DNA of 64,000 nucleotides from Gammaproteobacteria bacterium (GCA_029882215.1 JAOULC010000017.1:1-64000); one strand, 5' to 3'. Positions 20,724 to 30,967 are shown, counted from the first letter of the stretch. The notes: generated by a model from the sequence alone, not told the origin. Numbers and translations: made by a program.

Positions 20724-21860
20724 TTAATTTGCAGATAAATCAGGCCGTATACGATAGATTTTCCCGCTATCCGTAGAAAAATAAATCCAGCCTTCAACAC
20801 TTTGCACCAGCGCCCGTATACGCTGACCAAGGTTTTCCAGTAAGCGTTCTTCTTTCACCGCCTCACCTGCATTATTCAGGACCACACGGTTAATATGTTG
20901 CAGTTTTAATGCACCGGAAAATAAATTGCCTTGCCAGGACGGAAACGCAGCACCCGAATAAATCATTAAACTACCGGGAGCAATAGACGGTATATACGTT
21001 TTAACCGGTTGCTCCATTCCCTTTTTATGCGTTGCTTCACCAACCGCAAGCGGACCCCAGTATTCTTTACCGTAAGAAATAACAGGCCAGCCGTAATTCG
21101 CTCCGGCCCTGATCAGGTTGACTTCATCACCGCCTCTCGGCCCATGTTCTATCTCCCAGAGCCTGTTATGCACAGTATCATAACTCAGGCCCTGTGGGTT
21201 GCGGTGCCCATAACTCCATATTTCAGGCAACACATCTTTTTTGTTTATGAACGGATTATCAGCCGGCACTGAGCCGTCTAAATTTAACCGTAGAACCGAA
21301 CCGGCATGGTTCATTAAATTCTGACCATTAGGTCTGTGACCGCGATCACCAATACTAAAAAAAACATGGCCCTTTTGATCGAAGGTAATGCGACTGCCAA
21401 AATGACGACTGGTAGCTGTTGTGGATTTTGATAACAGCAAATCCTGCCAGTCTGTGAACTCATCGCTCGCAAGTTTTGCCCGCGCCAGAACAGTGGCTCC
21501 CTGGTCCTCCACATTCTTCACATAAGTAAAATAAAGCCAGCCACTGGTTTTATAATCCGGAGATAATGCAACATCCAGCATACCCCCCTGACCTTCAGCA
21601 AACACTTTTGGAGGATTCTTTATCGTGAGCTTGTTTCCGTTCTTTATATTCAGAATACGCACCGAACCTTCACGCTCTGTAATTAATAACTGTTCAGCCG
21701 ACAGAAATACCATTCCCCATGGCACTTCTAAGCCTTCAGCGATTAACTCAAGCTGAAAGCGCACATCATCACTGTCAAAAGTATCCACCGGCTTTTCTGC
21801 CGGAACTGAAAATGAAATACACAGAAGTACTGCCAATACGATAAATCCGACTACTTTCAT
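20724..21860 (-). CDS. PQQ-dependent sugar dehydrogenase (YliI/soluble aldose dehydrogenase family), secreted
   Basis: GLEVPWGMVFL, EIWSYGHRNPQGLSYD, WEIEHGPRGGDEVN, signal peptide. Confidence 0.9.
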   Translation of the reverse strand: MKVVGFIVLAVLLCISFSVPAEKPVDTFDSDDVRFQLELIAEGLEVPWGMVFLSAEQLLITEREGSVRILNIKNGNKLTIKNPPKVFAEGQGGMLDVALSPDYKTSGWLYFTYVKNVEDQGATVLARAKLASDEFTDWQDLLLSKSTTATSRHFGSRITFDQKGHVFFSIGDRGHRPNGQNLMNHAGSVLRLNLDGSVPADNPFINKKDVLPEIWSYGHRNPQGLSYDTVHNRLWEIEHGPRGGDEVNLIRAGANYGWPVISYGKEYWGPLAVGEATHKKGMEQPVKTYIPSIAPGSLMIYSGAAFPSWQGNLFSGALKLQHINRVVLNNAGEAVKEERLLENLGQRIRALVQSVEGWIYFSTDSGKIYRIRPDLSAN

Positions 21861-22169
21861 TTCATCTCACCTTTCCTCTTTCCTTATCAGTCAGGATACA
21901 GGCAATATCAGTACATTCATATTTGTTATGGCAAATAATCTCACCATAACAGGTAAATGGTGTTTGATAATGCTATGGCGGAATAACAGCACTATTGTCT
22001 GATATCAGAATGAATTATAACTAATAAAACACAGCGTAATATATCGTAAGGTATTTAAAAAACGCCATGAAAGAGTATGATTATTACAGTCGTAGTTAAA
22101 ACAACTGGGCTGCTCATCGTCCAGTAGATCAACAGGAATAATTTTCAAACTCAATGTACTGATTGAGGT

Positions 22170-23162
22170 ATGTTTATGAAAGCGATGATCTATCATCAAT
22201 ATGGTTCAGTCGCTGCTCTTCATCTCGAAGAGGTCGCGCAACCGGTACCAGATGATAATGAAGTACTGATTAAAGTGTATGCCGCATCCGTCAATGACTG
22301 GGACTGGGGACTGCTCAAAGGCGTGCCTTTCGCAAACCGTGTTATGGCCGGTCTTTTTAAACCAAAAAAAATAAAGATACTCGGATGTGACATTGCAGGT
22401 CGTATCGTAGCCACGGGTAAAAACATTAAACACTTTAAGCCCGGCGATGAAGTATTCGGCGACATTTCTGCCTGTGGTTTTGGCGGCTTTGCTGAATATG
22501 TCTGCGCCAGTGAAGCCGCTTTAAGGCTAAAACCGGCTAGCATGACATTTGAGCAAGCGGCTGCGTTGCCACAGGCATCACTGCTTGCCTTGCAAGGCCT
22601 TGTCGATAAGGGCCGGATTCAGTCCGCCAGAAAAGTTTTGATCAATGGTGCAGGCGGCGGTGCCGGTACCTATGCAATTCAAATTGCCAGATCTTTCCGC
22701 GCTGAAGTGACTGCTGTCGACAGCGCAGAAAAGTCAGCGCTTATGCTATTTATAGGTGCAGATCATGTCATAGATTACCGGGCTGAAGACTTCACTAAAA
22801 GTGCTCAGTCATATGATCTGGTTCTTGATTGCGCATTACAGCGCTCGGTTTTCGATTGCAAGTCTGTTTTAAAGCCCGGCGGCAGATATATTGTATTGGG
22901 TGGATCATCGCTACGAATTTTACAGTTTGTACTGATAGGTTTTCTGTTTTCACTGTTCAGTGACAAAAAAATGAGTCTGCTGTTATTAAAACAAAACAAA
23001 GGCCTGGATTCATTAATTGATTTTTTTGAAGCCGTTAAAGTCGTACCGGTTATTGATAAATGTTACCCGCTAAGCGAACTTGCTGAAGCACTGCAATATT
23101 TTGGCGAAGGGCATGCCAAAGGAAAACTGGTGATCACCATACAAGCAGATAATAACAGCTGA
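22170..23162 (+). CDS. NAD(P)-dependent zinc-type alcohol dehydrogenase / quinone oxidoreductase family
   Basis: MKAMIYHQYGSVAALHLEEV, GCDIAGRIVATG, INGAGGGAGTYAIQIAR. Confidence 0.9.
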   Translation: MFMKAMIYHQYGSVAALHLEEVAQPVPDDNEVLIKVYAASVNDWDWGLLKGVPFANRVMAGLFKPKKIKILGCDIAGRIVATGKNIKHFKPGDEVFGDISACGFGGFAEYVCASEAALRLKPASMTFEQAAALPQASLLALQGLVDKGRIQSARKVLINGAGGGAGTYAIQIARSFRAEVTAVDSAEKSALMLFIGADHVIDYRAEDFTKSAQSYDLVLDCALQRSVFDCKSVLKPGGRYIVLGGSSLRILQFVLIGFLFSLFSDKKMSLLLLKQNKGLDSLIDFFEAVKVVPVIDKCYPLSELAEALQYFGEGHAKGKLVITIQADNNS

Positions 23163-23377
23163 ACTCTGTATCTTCATAGGAGATTAGATTACTGCAAACA
23201 GCCTGTTTAAATTTTTATAAAATTAACGTTTCTGGTGAATAAAATGGCACACGATCTCCGTTTTTATCATCATGAAAACAGACTAAGTTAAGTAAGGAGC
23301 CATCCGTGGCGGGGATTGCTAATAACGCACAGAATCCGCCTGTACGCATCGGGAGTGATAGTGCAGATGTATGACAT

Positions 23378-24181
23378 TCAGGCCACTTTATCTGCAGGAT
23401 TACGCTGACGTTCATATAAAAATTTAAATACCTCGGCTCGATAGTGGTTATATTCTTCATTATCCGCCAGCTCTACCCGGTTACGCGGCCGTGGTAATTT
23501 AATATCAAGAATTTCGCCTACAGTGGCCGCCGGCCCATTGGTCATCATCACGATACGATCAGAAAGCAAAACCGCCTCATCGACATCATGGGTAATCATT
23601 ATGACTGTGTTATTCAACCGTGCCTGAATCTCTATTAGCGAATCCTGCATATGGGCACGCGTCAACGCATCAAGCGCACCAAATGGTTCATCCATCAGCA
23701 TCACTTCCGGCTCCATTGACAGTGCACGGGCAATGCCTACACGCTGTTTCATACCGCCTGAAATTTCAGAAGGGCGCTTGTGCATTGCATGTTCCATATG
23801 AACCAGCTCAAGATTATGTTCGATCCACTCTTTGATTTGCTGTTTGCTTTTTACGCCGGTAAATATTTGTTTAACGGCCAGCTCTACATTTTCATACGCT
23901 GTTAGCCAGGGAAGCAAAGAATGATTCTGGAATACAACTGCACGGTCAGGCCCCGGTGCATTAACTTCTTTACCATTTAAAACCACACCGCCTTCGCTGG
24001 CCTGATACAAACCAGCCACAACATTTAACACGGTAGACTTGCCACAGCCGGAGTGTCCGATCAGTGATACAAACTCACCCTTTTCCATTCTCAGGTTGAC
24101 ATTTTCCAGCGCTTTATAGGGACCATCCGGTGTCGGGAACTCCATCGACATACCGGTGATGACTAAATGTTCTTTTTTCAT
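23378..24181 (-). CDS. Nitrate-type ABC transporter ATP-binding protein
   Basis: GHSGCGKST, EISGGMKQRVGIARALS, LMDEPFGALD; operon with NrtA/NrtB-like genes. Confidence 0.85.
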   Translation of the reverse strand: MKKEHLVITGMSMEFPTPDGPYKALENVNLRMEKGEFVSLIGHSGCGKSTVLNVVAGLYQASEGGVVLNGKEVNAPGPDRAVVFQNHSLLPWLTAYENVELAVKQIFTGVKSKQQIKEWIEHNLELVHMEHAMHKRPSEISGGMKQRVGIARALSMEPEVMLMDEPFGALDALTRAHMQDSLIEIQARLNNTVIMITHDVDEAVLLSDRIVMMTNGPAATVGEILDIKLPRPRNRVELADNEEYNHYRAEVFKFLYERQRNPADKVA

Positions 24182-24240
24182 TGTCTTTTCCTCTGCCTCA
24201 GTCTATACAGGTGTTTAGCTATCACGATAATTCTTAACAG

Positions 24241-25287
24241 TCATCTAATCTCAGCTGTTTTATCCCAGCTAACTACACGCTGAATCATCAGCATTATTCT
24301 GTCCAGTGCAAAGCCAACCAGACCAATGACAAACACCGCCACCATAATGCGAGCCAGTGAATTTGAACTGCCATTTTGAAATTCATCCCAGACAAATTTC
24401 CCAAGCCCCGGGTTTTGCGCCAGCATTTCCGCTGCTATTAATACCATCCAGCCTATTCCCAGTGAAACACGCAGACCGGCAAACATCATTGGCACCGATG
24501 AAGGTAAAACAATTTTAATAATATGTGTAACCCAGTGCAGACGAAGCACACGGCTGACATTAATCAGGTCTTTATCAATCGACGCCACACCCACTGTCGT
24601 ATTGATAATGGTTGGCCACATGCAGCAGAGCATCACAGTAATGGCAGAGGTCACAAACGACTTGGCAAACATCGGATCATCACTGACATAAAGCGCACTC
24701 ACAATCATGGTTACAATCGGCAGCCATGCAAGTGGCGATACCGGTTTGAAAATTTGTATCAATGGATTAAGCGCACGATACATAGTGGCACTCAGACCAC
24801 AAAGAATGCCCACCGGTATCGCAATTACCGATGCAAATGCAAAACCAATTAACACCGTGTAAATACTTGTAAATACCTGATCAATAAATGTCGGCTTACC
24901 GGTGTACTGTCGTATTTTAGTTTCTGCATCAGGGTTAGCAGCCAGCTTTTTGGCATTACGTTTTTCCTGACGCTGATAAAACGCGGCTTCTTTAACACGC
25001 TCGGCACTGTGCTCATCTATTAAAACCGTAAACTGCTCCCAGACTGCAGCAGGCCCCGGTACCACACCTAAAGAAGTTTCTATTTGCGAAGCGGATGCCG
25101 CCCAAAATCCTAAAAACAAAAGAAACGCCACAACGGGTACTGCTACTGTACTCATAGCCTGACGGATATATTCACTGCGGTTTTTTTTAATATGTCTGAT
25201 AACTGATTTGATCTTTGACCAGAAATTAAAATTGCTTTTACTTTCTTTAAGACTCGTTACCACGCTCTCAACTCGAGTATTCATCAT
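24241..25287 (-). CDS. nrtB: Nitrate-type ABC transporter permease (NrtB-like)
   Basis: BPD permease features (GIGWMVLIAAEMLAQNPGLGKFVWDEFQNGSS). Confidence 0.85.
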   Translation of the reverse strand: MMNTRVESVVTSLKESKSNFNFWSKIKSVIRHIKKNRSEYIRQAMSTVAVPVVAFLLFLGFWAASASQIETSLGVVPGPAAVWEQFTVLIDEHSAERVKEAAFYQRQEKRNAKKLAANPDAETKIRQYTGKPTFIDQVFTSIYTVLIGFAFASVIAIPVGILCGLSATMYRALNPLIQIFKPVSPLAWLPIVTMIVSALYVSDDPMFAKSFVTSAITVMLCCMWPTIINTTVGVASIDKDLINVSRVLRLHWVTHIIKIVLPSSVPMMFAGLRVSLGIGWMVLIAAEMLAQNPGLGKFVWDEFQNGSSNSLARIMVAVFVIGLVGFALDRIMLMIQRVVSWDKTAEIR

Positions 25288-25389
25288 TTTGTACCTATAC
25301 CATTAGCAATCAACTTTTCAGCCTTGTTGCCGGCTGCCTGTAAGTTCCCTGCTTTCAGATCTGATAGCAGGGAATCCCGTCTTACATGT

Positions 25390-26796
25390 TTAAAGCTTGT
25401 CAGAGGCCTTTAAACCAATCTTGAATTTCTCAAGATAAGCGTTTGGTTGTGAACCGTCATAAACAATGTTATCGATAAAATGCTTCTGTGGTTTTTTAAA
25501 GCCTGTTTCTTTTGCAAAATCAGGGAAGTCCTTTTTCAGTACCTTACCTTCAGCAATCAGCTCTTTAGCAGCCAGCGCATAAATATCCGGGCGATAAACT
25601 TTTTTTGCTGTATCTTTAAACCAGCTGTCTGATTTCTTGTCTGCAATCTGCCCCCAGCGACGCATCTGCGTTAAATACCAGATCGCATCTGAGTAGTACG
25701 GATAGGTTGCGTTATGACGATAGAACACGTTGAAGTCAGGTACTGAGCGTTTATCGCCTTTTTCATATTCAAACGTTCCTGTCATTGAGTTGGCAATCAC
25801 ATCGTAATCTGCACCCACGTACTGAGACTTGGCTAATATCTTCACCGCTTCCGGGCGATTTTTATTGTTATCAGCATCCAGCCATTCTGCTGCACGAATC
25901 AATGCCTTAACCACTTTGATATGTGTGTTCGGATTTTTCTTTGCCCAGTCAGCGCTCACACCAAATACTTTTTCAGGGTTATCTTTCCAGATTTCATAAT
26001 CGGTTACTACAGGAACACCAATGCCTTTAAAGACAGCCTGCTGATTCCACGGCTCACCAACACAGTATCCATCAATTGTTCCGGCTTCCATGGTCGATGG
26101 CATTTGTGGTGGCGGCGTTACCGATAAAAATGTATCTGCTTTAATCTTGCCGCTGGTGTCACCTTTATGCGGTGCGTAAAAACCCGGGTGAATTCCGCCA
26201 GCTGCTAACCAGTAGCGTAACTCGTAGTTATGCGTCGACACCGGGAAAACCATACCCATGTTAAAAGGCTTGCCTGCATCTTTGTATTGCTCAATCACCG
26301 GTTTTAGTGAGTCGGCTTTAATCGGGTGAACCGGTTTGCCGTTTTCATGCGGGATGTGTTTTTTCATTTCAGCCCAGACTTTATTTGAAACCGTAATCGC
26401 ATTACCGTTCAAATCCATACTGAAAGCGGTTATGATATCCGCCTGTGTTCCGAATCCAATTGTTGCGCCTAAAGGCTGTCCTGCCAACATATGTGCACCA
26501 TCTAGCTCACCGTCGATAACTCTATCCAGCAATACTTTCCAGTTAGCCTGCGGTTCCAGAGTGACGTATAAACCTTCATCCTCAAAAAAGCCTTTTTCAT
26601 AAGCTACAGCTAAAGGTGCCATATCGGTTAATTTAATAAATCCAAATTTTAATTCTTCTTTTTCTGCTTCACCTGTTACTGCCAGTGCGTTTGTTGATAC
26701 TGTGCCGAGCCCCAATGACATTGCCGTTGCTAATAAGGTGTTCCTTAGAACACGTTTTCCCAGGTTAAGATTAAATCGGAGTTTATAAGTTTTCAT
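25390..26796 (-). CDS. nrtA: Nitrate-type ABC transporter substrate-binding protein (NrtA/CmpA family)
   Basis: [62 protein letters not shown] with signal peptide. Confidence 0.9.
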   Translation of the reverse strand: MKTYKLRFNLNLGKRVLRNTLLATAMSLGLGTVSTNALAVTGEAEKEELKFGFIKLTDMAPLAVAYEKGFFEDEGLYVTLEPQANWKVLLDRVIDGELDGAHMLAGQPLGATIGFGTQADIITAFSMDLNGNAITVSNKVWAEMKKHIPHENGKPVHPIKADSLKPVIEQYKDAGKPFNMGMVFPVSTHNYELRYWLAAGGIHPGFYAPHKGDTSGKIKADTFLSVTPPPQMPSTMEAGTIDGYCVGEPWNQQAVFKGIGVPVVTDYEIWKDNPEKVFGVSADWAKKNPNTHIKVVKALIRAAEWLDADNNKNRPEAVKILAKSQYVGADYDVIANSMTGTFEYEKGDKRSVPDFNVFYRHNATYPYYSDAIWYLTQMRRWGQIADKKSDSWFKDTAKKVYRPDIYALAAKELIAEGKVLKKDFPDFAKETGFKKPQKHFIDNIVYDGSQPNAYLEKFKIGLKASDKL

Positions 26797-26841
26797 TATC
26801 GCCTCTCTATTGCCGTTTCAAAACTTCAGTTTGTCGGCCCC

Positions 26842-26922
26842 AAAAGGTGCCCATACGCGAGGCAAACAATCCCTGTGTATGGACGCCTTCGTCCGTTAAT
26901 TCAGGCTTCCCGCCACTGGGAA
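26842..26922 (-). promoter_or_regulatory. nrtA leader: ANTAR-target two-hairpin antiterminator overlapping a terminator stem
   Basis: Minus strand: TTCCC-AGTGGC-GGGAA (26907-26922), GGAC-GAAGGC-GTCC (26881-26894); GGCGTCCATAC (26877-26887) can instead pair with GTATGGGCACC (26846-26856), followed by TTTT. Confidence 0.7.
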
Positions 26923-26955
26923 ACTATCAATTCTTTATATTGTTATTTCTATTCG

Positions 26956-26971
26956 TGCAATGGCTATGCCA
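26956..26971 (-). promoter_or_regulatory. Sigma54 (-24/-12) promoter upstream of the nrtA leader
   Basis: Minus strand TGGCATAGCCATTGCA, matching TGGCAN6TTGCA with exact spacing; about 34 nt upstream of the first leader hairpin. Confidence 0.65.
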
Positions 26972-27141
26972 ATAATTAAACCAATATTATTGCTCACAGA
27001 ATCAATTACTTAAGATTATTTAATATACATGAGAGGGTTAAGGGAGATATTTTTCGTGCATCATCACAGAGCATTTGTATTTATTTTAGTGCTGCAATTG
27101 AGGGCATTTACTGACTTTAACCACAGAATATAATATAAGAA

Positions 27142-27756
27142 CTAACAATTACTTTGTAACGAGCCAAATATTTCTGAAAGCTCGATGACATTGACAGCGA
27201 CATCAATCAGTTTTTTATTCTGTTCCATTGCCACTTTGCGAATCGATTGATAGGCCTGGTCTTCGCTGATGTTTCGCTGCTGCATTAAAATGCCTTTAGC
27301 GCGCTCTATGACTTTACGTTCATTCAGGCATTTTTTCGTTTCTCTCAGTTCGTGGCGTAGTGACAAAGCATCCAAAAAGCGTTCTATCGATAATTCAATA
27401 ATCGGTCTGATTTTTCTGCTGCTAATGCCATCGATGATAAAAGCCCCTACACCGGCTTTCACAGCTCTTTTTATTATTTTTGTTTCGGCGACTTCTGTGA
27501 AAAATACGACGGGTTTAGGGCATTCCTCGTTCACTTTAGTCAGGCGGTCAAAGATCAGATCATCTGGTGACCCCATAGCTATCACCAGCACATCGGGACG
27601 ATACTGCTGAATACTAGAAATAAGATCATCATATGAGACACTACAGATGACTTCAAAACCCTCATTATATAAAGATTCGACCAGCATCCCGTTGCTTACT
27701 GTGAGCTTTTCAATTAGCATAACTCTTAACTTATCCGGCACTATTTTGATCACCAC
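27142..27756 (-). CDS. nasT: ANTAR-domain response regulator NasT
   Basis: Receiver-like N-terminus and ANTAR C-terminus (ECLNERKVIERAKGILMQQRNISEDQAYQSIRKVAMEQNKKLIDVA). Confidence 0.9.
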   Translation of the reverse strand: MVIKIVPDKLRVMLIEKLTVSNGMLVESLYNEGFEVICSVSYDDLISSIQQYRPDVLVIAMGSPDDLIFDRLTKVNEECPKPVVFFTEVAETKIIKRAVKAGVGAFIIDGISSRKIRPIIELSIERFLDALSLRHELRETKKCLNERKVIERAKGILMQQRNISEDQAYQSIRKVAMEQNKKLIDVAVNVIELSEIFGSLQSNC

Positions 27757-28147
27757 TGTTTGTATTCGCTATGACCAATGCAAACATAGTGCCAAATGAT
27801 TCCTGTGATTTACTCGCGGACAGGGACTCGCTATTGTTCTTAGCAATGCTTTAGCAGCAAGATTTCATGCAATGAATTTTTTATGGTAACGCATTAAGCT
27901 GACTTCTCCTTGCGGACTCAAGGCAAAAGACCATGCTAATTCTCAACGTCATTCTAGCGCTGATCCACGTTTGCAACGTCTGATCGTTCCTATCATTCGC
28001 TGCAAACGCAAGTGAGCTGTACTGAATTTTGCACTAATCAGGAATTAGTCGCAGCTAATTCCGTCCTAATTCTGTCCTATATTTATTTATTAGGCTGCGG
28101 CTATTTAAAATCATTGCATTTTAATCTTTTACACATACAATACACGC

Positions 28148-28174
28148 GTGACAAAACTGTAACATGTTTGTCAC
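28148..28174. promoter_or_regulatory. Candidate operator: 8-bp perfect inverted repeat
   Basis: GTGACAAA-actgtaacatg-TTTGTCAC in the nasT/roadblock-cluster divergent region. Confidence 0.4.
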
Positions 28175-28449
28175 ACAGTTGGATAAAGGCAGCTCTGCTC
28201 GAAAGTCAGATACGCAAAACTACCAGTCTAAAAGCCATATTGGCTCATGATCGTGGGGTTACCGGACAGTCAGTATTACTGTAGTCAGATTCATGGCTCC
28301 AGTCCTTTTGTCTTCAGTGTTAGTTATAACACCTGCCTTCCTCCTATTAATTGCTTATAGAAGCGTGTACCACCTCGCCCGGCAACCCTTCGATGCCATC
28401 GATAAGCTACTTGAAATTTGGTTTACCTAGCATTAAGGCAGAAATTGTA

Positions 28450-29076
28450 ATGTCGGCTCAAATCTACGATCCAAATCTATCAGCTGATGATACTTTCTCA
28501 GCCGAGAATTATTTCATACACATCATTAAACGAGCGGTAAAAAACGCCCAGAATATACATGTTAATTTACCCGGGCAGGGACATATCAATATATTAGCCA
28601 GCGCAGGTGAATATTTTAATTATACCGATGATATAGAATTATTTTGTAAAGCAGATATCTCCGATTTCAAAGTCACCGTACTGAATAAAAATGACAGTAC
28701 AGCCGGTGATGATATTGGCCGTAATATTGACGAATTAATGTGGATAGCAGGCTTTCATGCATCTGACGGCCGGCTGATGGAAGGCTGTTTTCGCGATGAT
28801 GTTGTAGAGCTAATGCACTGGCCAAACTTAACCAGATTACCGAGCACGCCAAACACTATGCGTATTGCTTCACTGTTATCGCACCATCCTACATCGATTA
28901 CATTAGCCCAGCGATTTTTAAAAGTTGATAAAACCGAAGCTTACCAGTTTTATAGTGCTGCCCGCTGTGCCGGTCTGGCACGTGCTGTTAACCGCACTCC
29001 GCAGGAACCCTCTCTAAAGCCTCATCGAAATCAGGCTTTATTAAGCCTGTTGTTAAATAAAATTTCACGAATATAG
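28450..29076 (+). CDS. Hypothetical protein with C-terminal winged-helix-like segment, first gene of roadblock/GTPase cluster
   Basis: ATG at 28450 (MSAQIYDPNLSADDTF...); C-terminal LPSTPNTMRIASLLSHHPTSITLAQRFLKVDKTEAYQFYSAARCAGLA looks like a wHTH. Confidence 0.65.
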   Translation: MSAQIYDPNLSADDTFSAENYFIHIIKRAVKNAQNIHVNLPGQGHINILASAGEYFNYTDDIELFCKADISDFKVTVLNKNDSTAGDDIGRNIDELMWIAGFHASDGRLMEGCFRDDVVELMHWPNLTRLPSTPNTMRIASLLSHHPTSITLAQRFLKVDKTEAYQFYSAARCAGLARAVNRTPQEPSLKPHRNQALLSLLLNKISRI

Positions 29077-29090
29077 GCAAAGGATTTCTC

Positions 29091-29624
29091 ATGGAACACA
29101 AGATTATATTTACCGGCCCGGTTGGCGCTGGAAAAACCACAGCGATATCCAGTATAAGTGATATACCGGTAGTTAAAACAGAAGCCAATGCATCGGATGA
29201 GGTAGCACTTCGCAAATCAAATACAACCGTTGCAATGGATTACGGTATTCTGAACCTGGATGAGAATGCAAAAATTCATTTATATGGCACACCGGGACAG
29301 GAACGCTTTAGCTTTATGTGGGACATCCTGACCGTTGGCGGCGTCGGCTTAATTTTAATGCTGGACAATGCACGTGAAGATCCGATCAAAGACATGGAGT
29401 TTTTTCTGGAAGCGTTTAAACCCTTCATTGAAAAAAACGGGGTTGTTATTGGCGTAACACGTACCGATATCAGTCCAAGACCTGGTCTCTATACCTTTCA
29501 TAAAAAATTATATGAATTAAAAATGAACGTCCCAATATTTGAAGTTGATGCGCGCGACAGAGGCGATGTTAAAACATTATTACTGGGTTTGCTGTCTGTA
29601 CTTGATCCCGGACTAAAACGGTAA
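29091..29624 (+). CDS. Small Ras-like GTP-binding protein (MglA/CvnD-like)
   Basis: P-loop GPVGAGKTT, G3 GTPGQERFSFMWDIL, degenerate G4 TRTD. Confidence 0.85.
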   Translation: MEHKIIFTGPVGAGKTTAISSISDIPVVKTEANASDEVALRKSNTTVAMDYGILNLDENAKIHLYGTPGQERFSFMWDILTVGGVGLILMLDNAREDPIKDMEFFLEAFKPFIEKNGVVIGVTRTDISPRPGLYTFHKKLYELKMNVPIFEVDARDRGDVKTLLLGLLSVLDPGLKR

Positions 29625-29626
29625 TT

Positions 29627-30967
29627 GTGAATACTATTATGAAAAGTATTGATACATCGTTATCGACTGTTCTGCGACTTAAAAACTTTGGCGCCTCTTT
29701 CGGTGACAAAATTATTTTAAGCGATGTTAATTTAAATATTTTAGAGCGTGGTGTCTTTGTCCTTTTAGGACCGAGCGGCACCGGAAAATCCACTTTACTG
29801 CGCTCAATAGCCGGATTAAATGAAACAAACCCGTCGTTTCGTACCTGGGGTAATGCCTATTACCTGGGTAAGGAGCTCGGCGATGAAAACCGTCCATTAC
29901 TTGTATCACAAAGTGCAAGACTGATGATGGCCAGTATATTTGATAACGTCGTACACCATCTTTCAGAAAGAGATAATCTGACATTAAAACAACAACGGGA
30001 TCTGGCAGTAAGACTGCTTGAACAGGCCGGACTTAGTGAACTTAATGATGCATTAGATGATAGTGTGATGAGTCTAACACTTGCCCAGCAAAGACATCTG
30101 GCTATATTGAGACTGACAGCAGCCAGTCCGAAGTTATTGTGTCTTGACGAGCCAACAACGGGTATTTCAGACACTGAGGCAGCGGCATTGTTGACATATA
30201 TAAAAAATGAAAGTCAGAGACGGGCAATATTAATTGTACTACACAACCTCGAACAGGCTAAATCATTAAGTGGCCATACTGCATTACTCGCAGGCGGGTA
30301 TATACAGGAAGTTCAGGACACAGATAATTTTATTAATTCACCAAAATCGGAACACGCTAAACAATGGGTTAAGCTAGGTTCATGTAATGTACCGTCCCCC
30401 GATGCACTGGCTGAAAACCTGGCTGATGATGTAACACCGCCGCCACCGTTACCGACGATTGTTCAATATGCACCCAGTGAAAGCTTTGGGCCAAGAGGTT
30501 TTTTATGGCTCAAGCGTGGACTTCTTGCTGGCACACCGCTTCCCGGTGTTTTTCACGATATTGAATATGATATGCAGATGCTTAAGAAAGTTGGTGTTAC
30601 CACACTGATTACTTTAATGACAAAGCCTGTCAATCAGACTGTACTGGATAAATTTTCTGTTAAAAGTATCTGGCACTCCATTAAAGATATGGGAGCGCCT
30701 GATAACGAACAGGCCGTTACCATATGCAGGGAAATTGACCTGGCTATTAACAATAAAGAAGTCGTTGCCGTGCATTGCCGCGCAGGCATGGGGCGAACAG
30801 GAACAATCCTGGCCGCCTACTTAATATGGGAAGGAAGCCCTGCGTTACTGGCACTGGATACTGTCAGAAATATTGAACCCCGATGGGTACAGTCAGAAGA
30901 ACAGGTAAACTTTTTAGAATCTTTTGCCAAGTATTTAGCAAAGGATAAACACAAATTACAAAAATAA
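29627..30967 (+). CDS. Fusion: ABC ATPase domain plus dual-specificity/tyrosine phosphatase domain
   Basis: Walker A GPSGTGKST, Walker B LLCLDEPT, H-loop VLHN; C-terminal PTP signature VHCRAGMGRTG. Confidence 0.85.
   Translation: MNTIMKSIDTSLSTVLRLKNFGASFGDKIILSDVNLNILERGVFVLLGPSGTGKSTLLRSIAGLNETNPSFRTWGNAYYLGKELGDENRPLLVSQSARLMMASIFDNVVHHLSERDNLTLKQQRDLAVRLLEQAGLSELNDALDDSVMSLTLAQQRHLAILRLTAASPKLLCLDEPTTGISDTEAAALLTYIKNESQRRAILIVLHNLEQAKSLSGHTALLAGGYIQEVQDTDNFINSPKSEHAKQWVKLGSCNVPSPDALAENLADDVTPPPPLPTIVQYAPSESFGPRGFLWLKRGLLAGTPLPGVFHDIEYDMQMLKKVGVTTLITLMTKPVNQTVLDKFSVKSIWHSIKDMGAPDNEQAVTICREIDLAINNKEVVAVHCRAGMGRTGTILAAYLIWEGSPALLALDTVRNIEPRWVQSEEQVNFLESFAKYLAKDKHKLQK

Noticed and set aside
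28012-28284. 90-aa ORF in the nasT/roadblock intergenic region
   Set aside because: Overlaps inverted repeats, no ribosome-binding site or recognisable protein sequence; more likely regulatory DNA.
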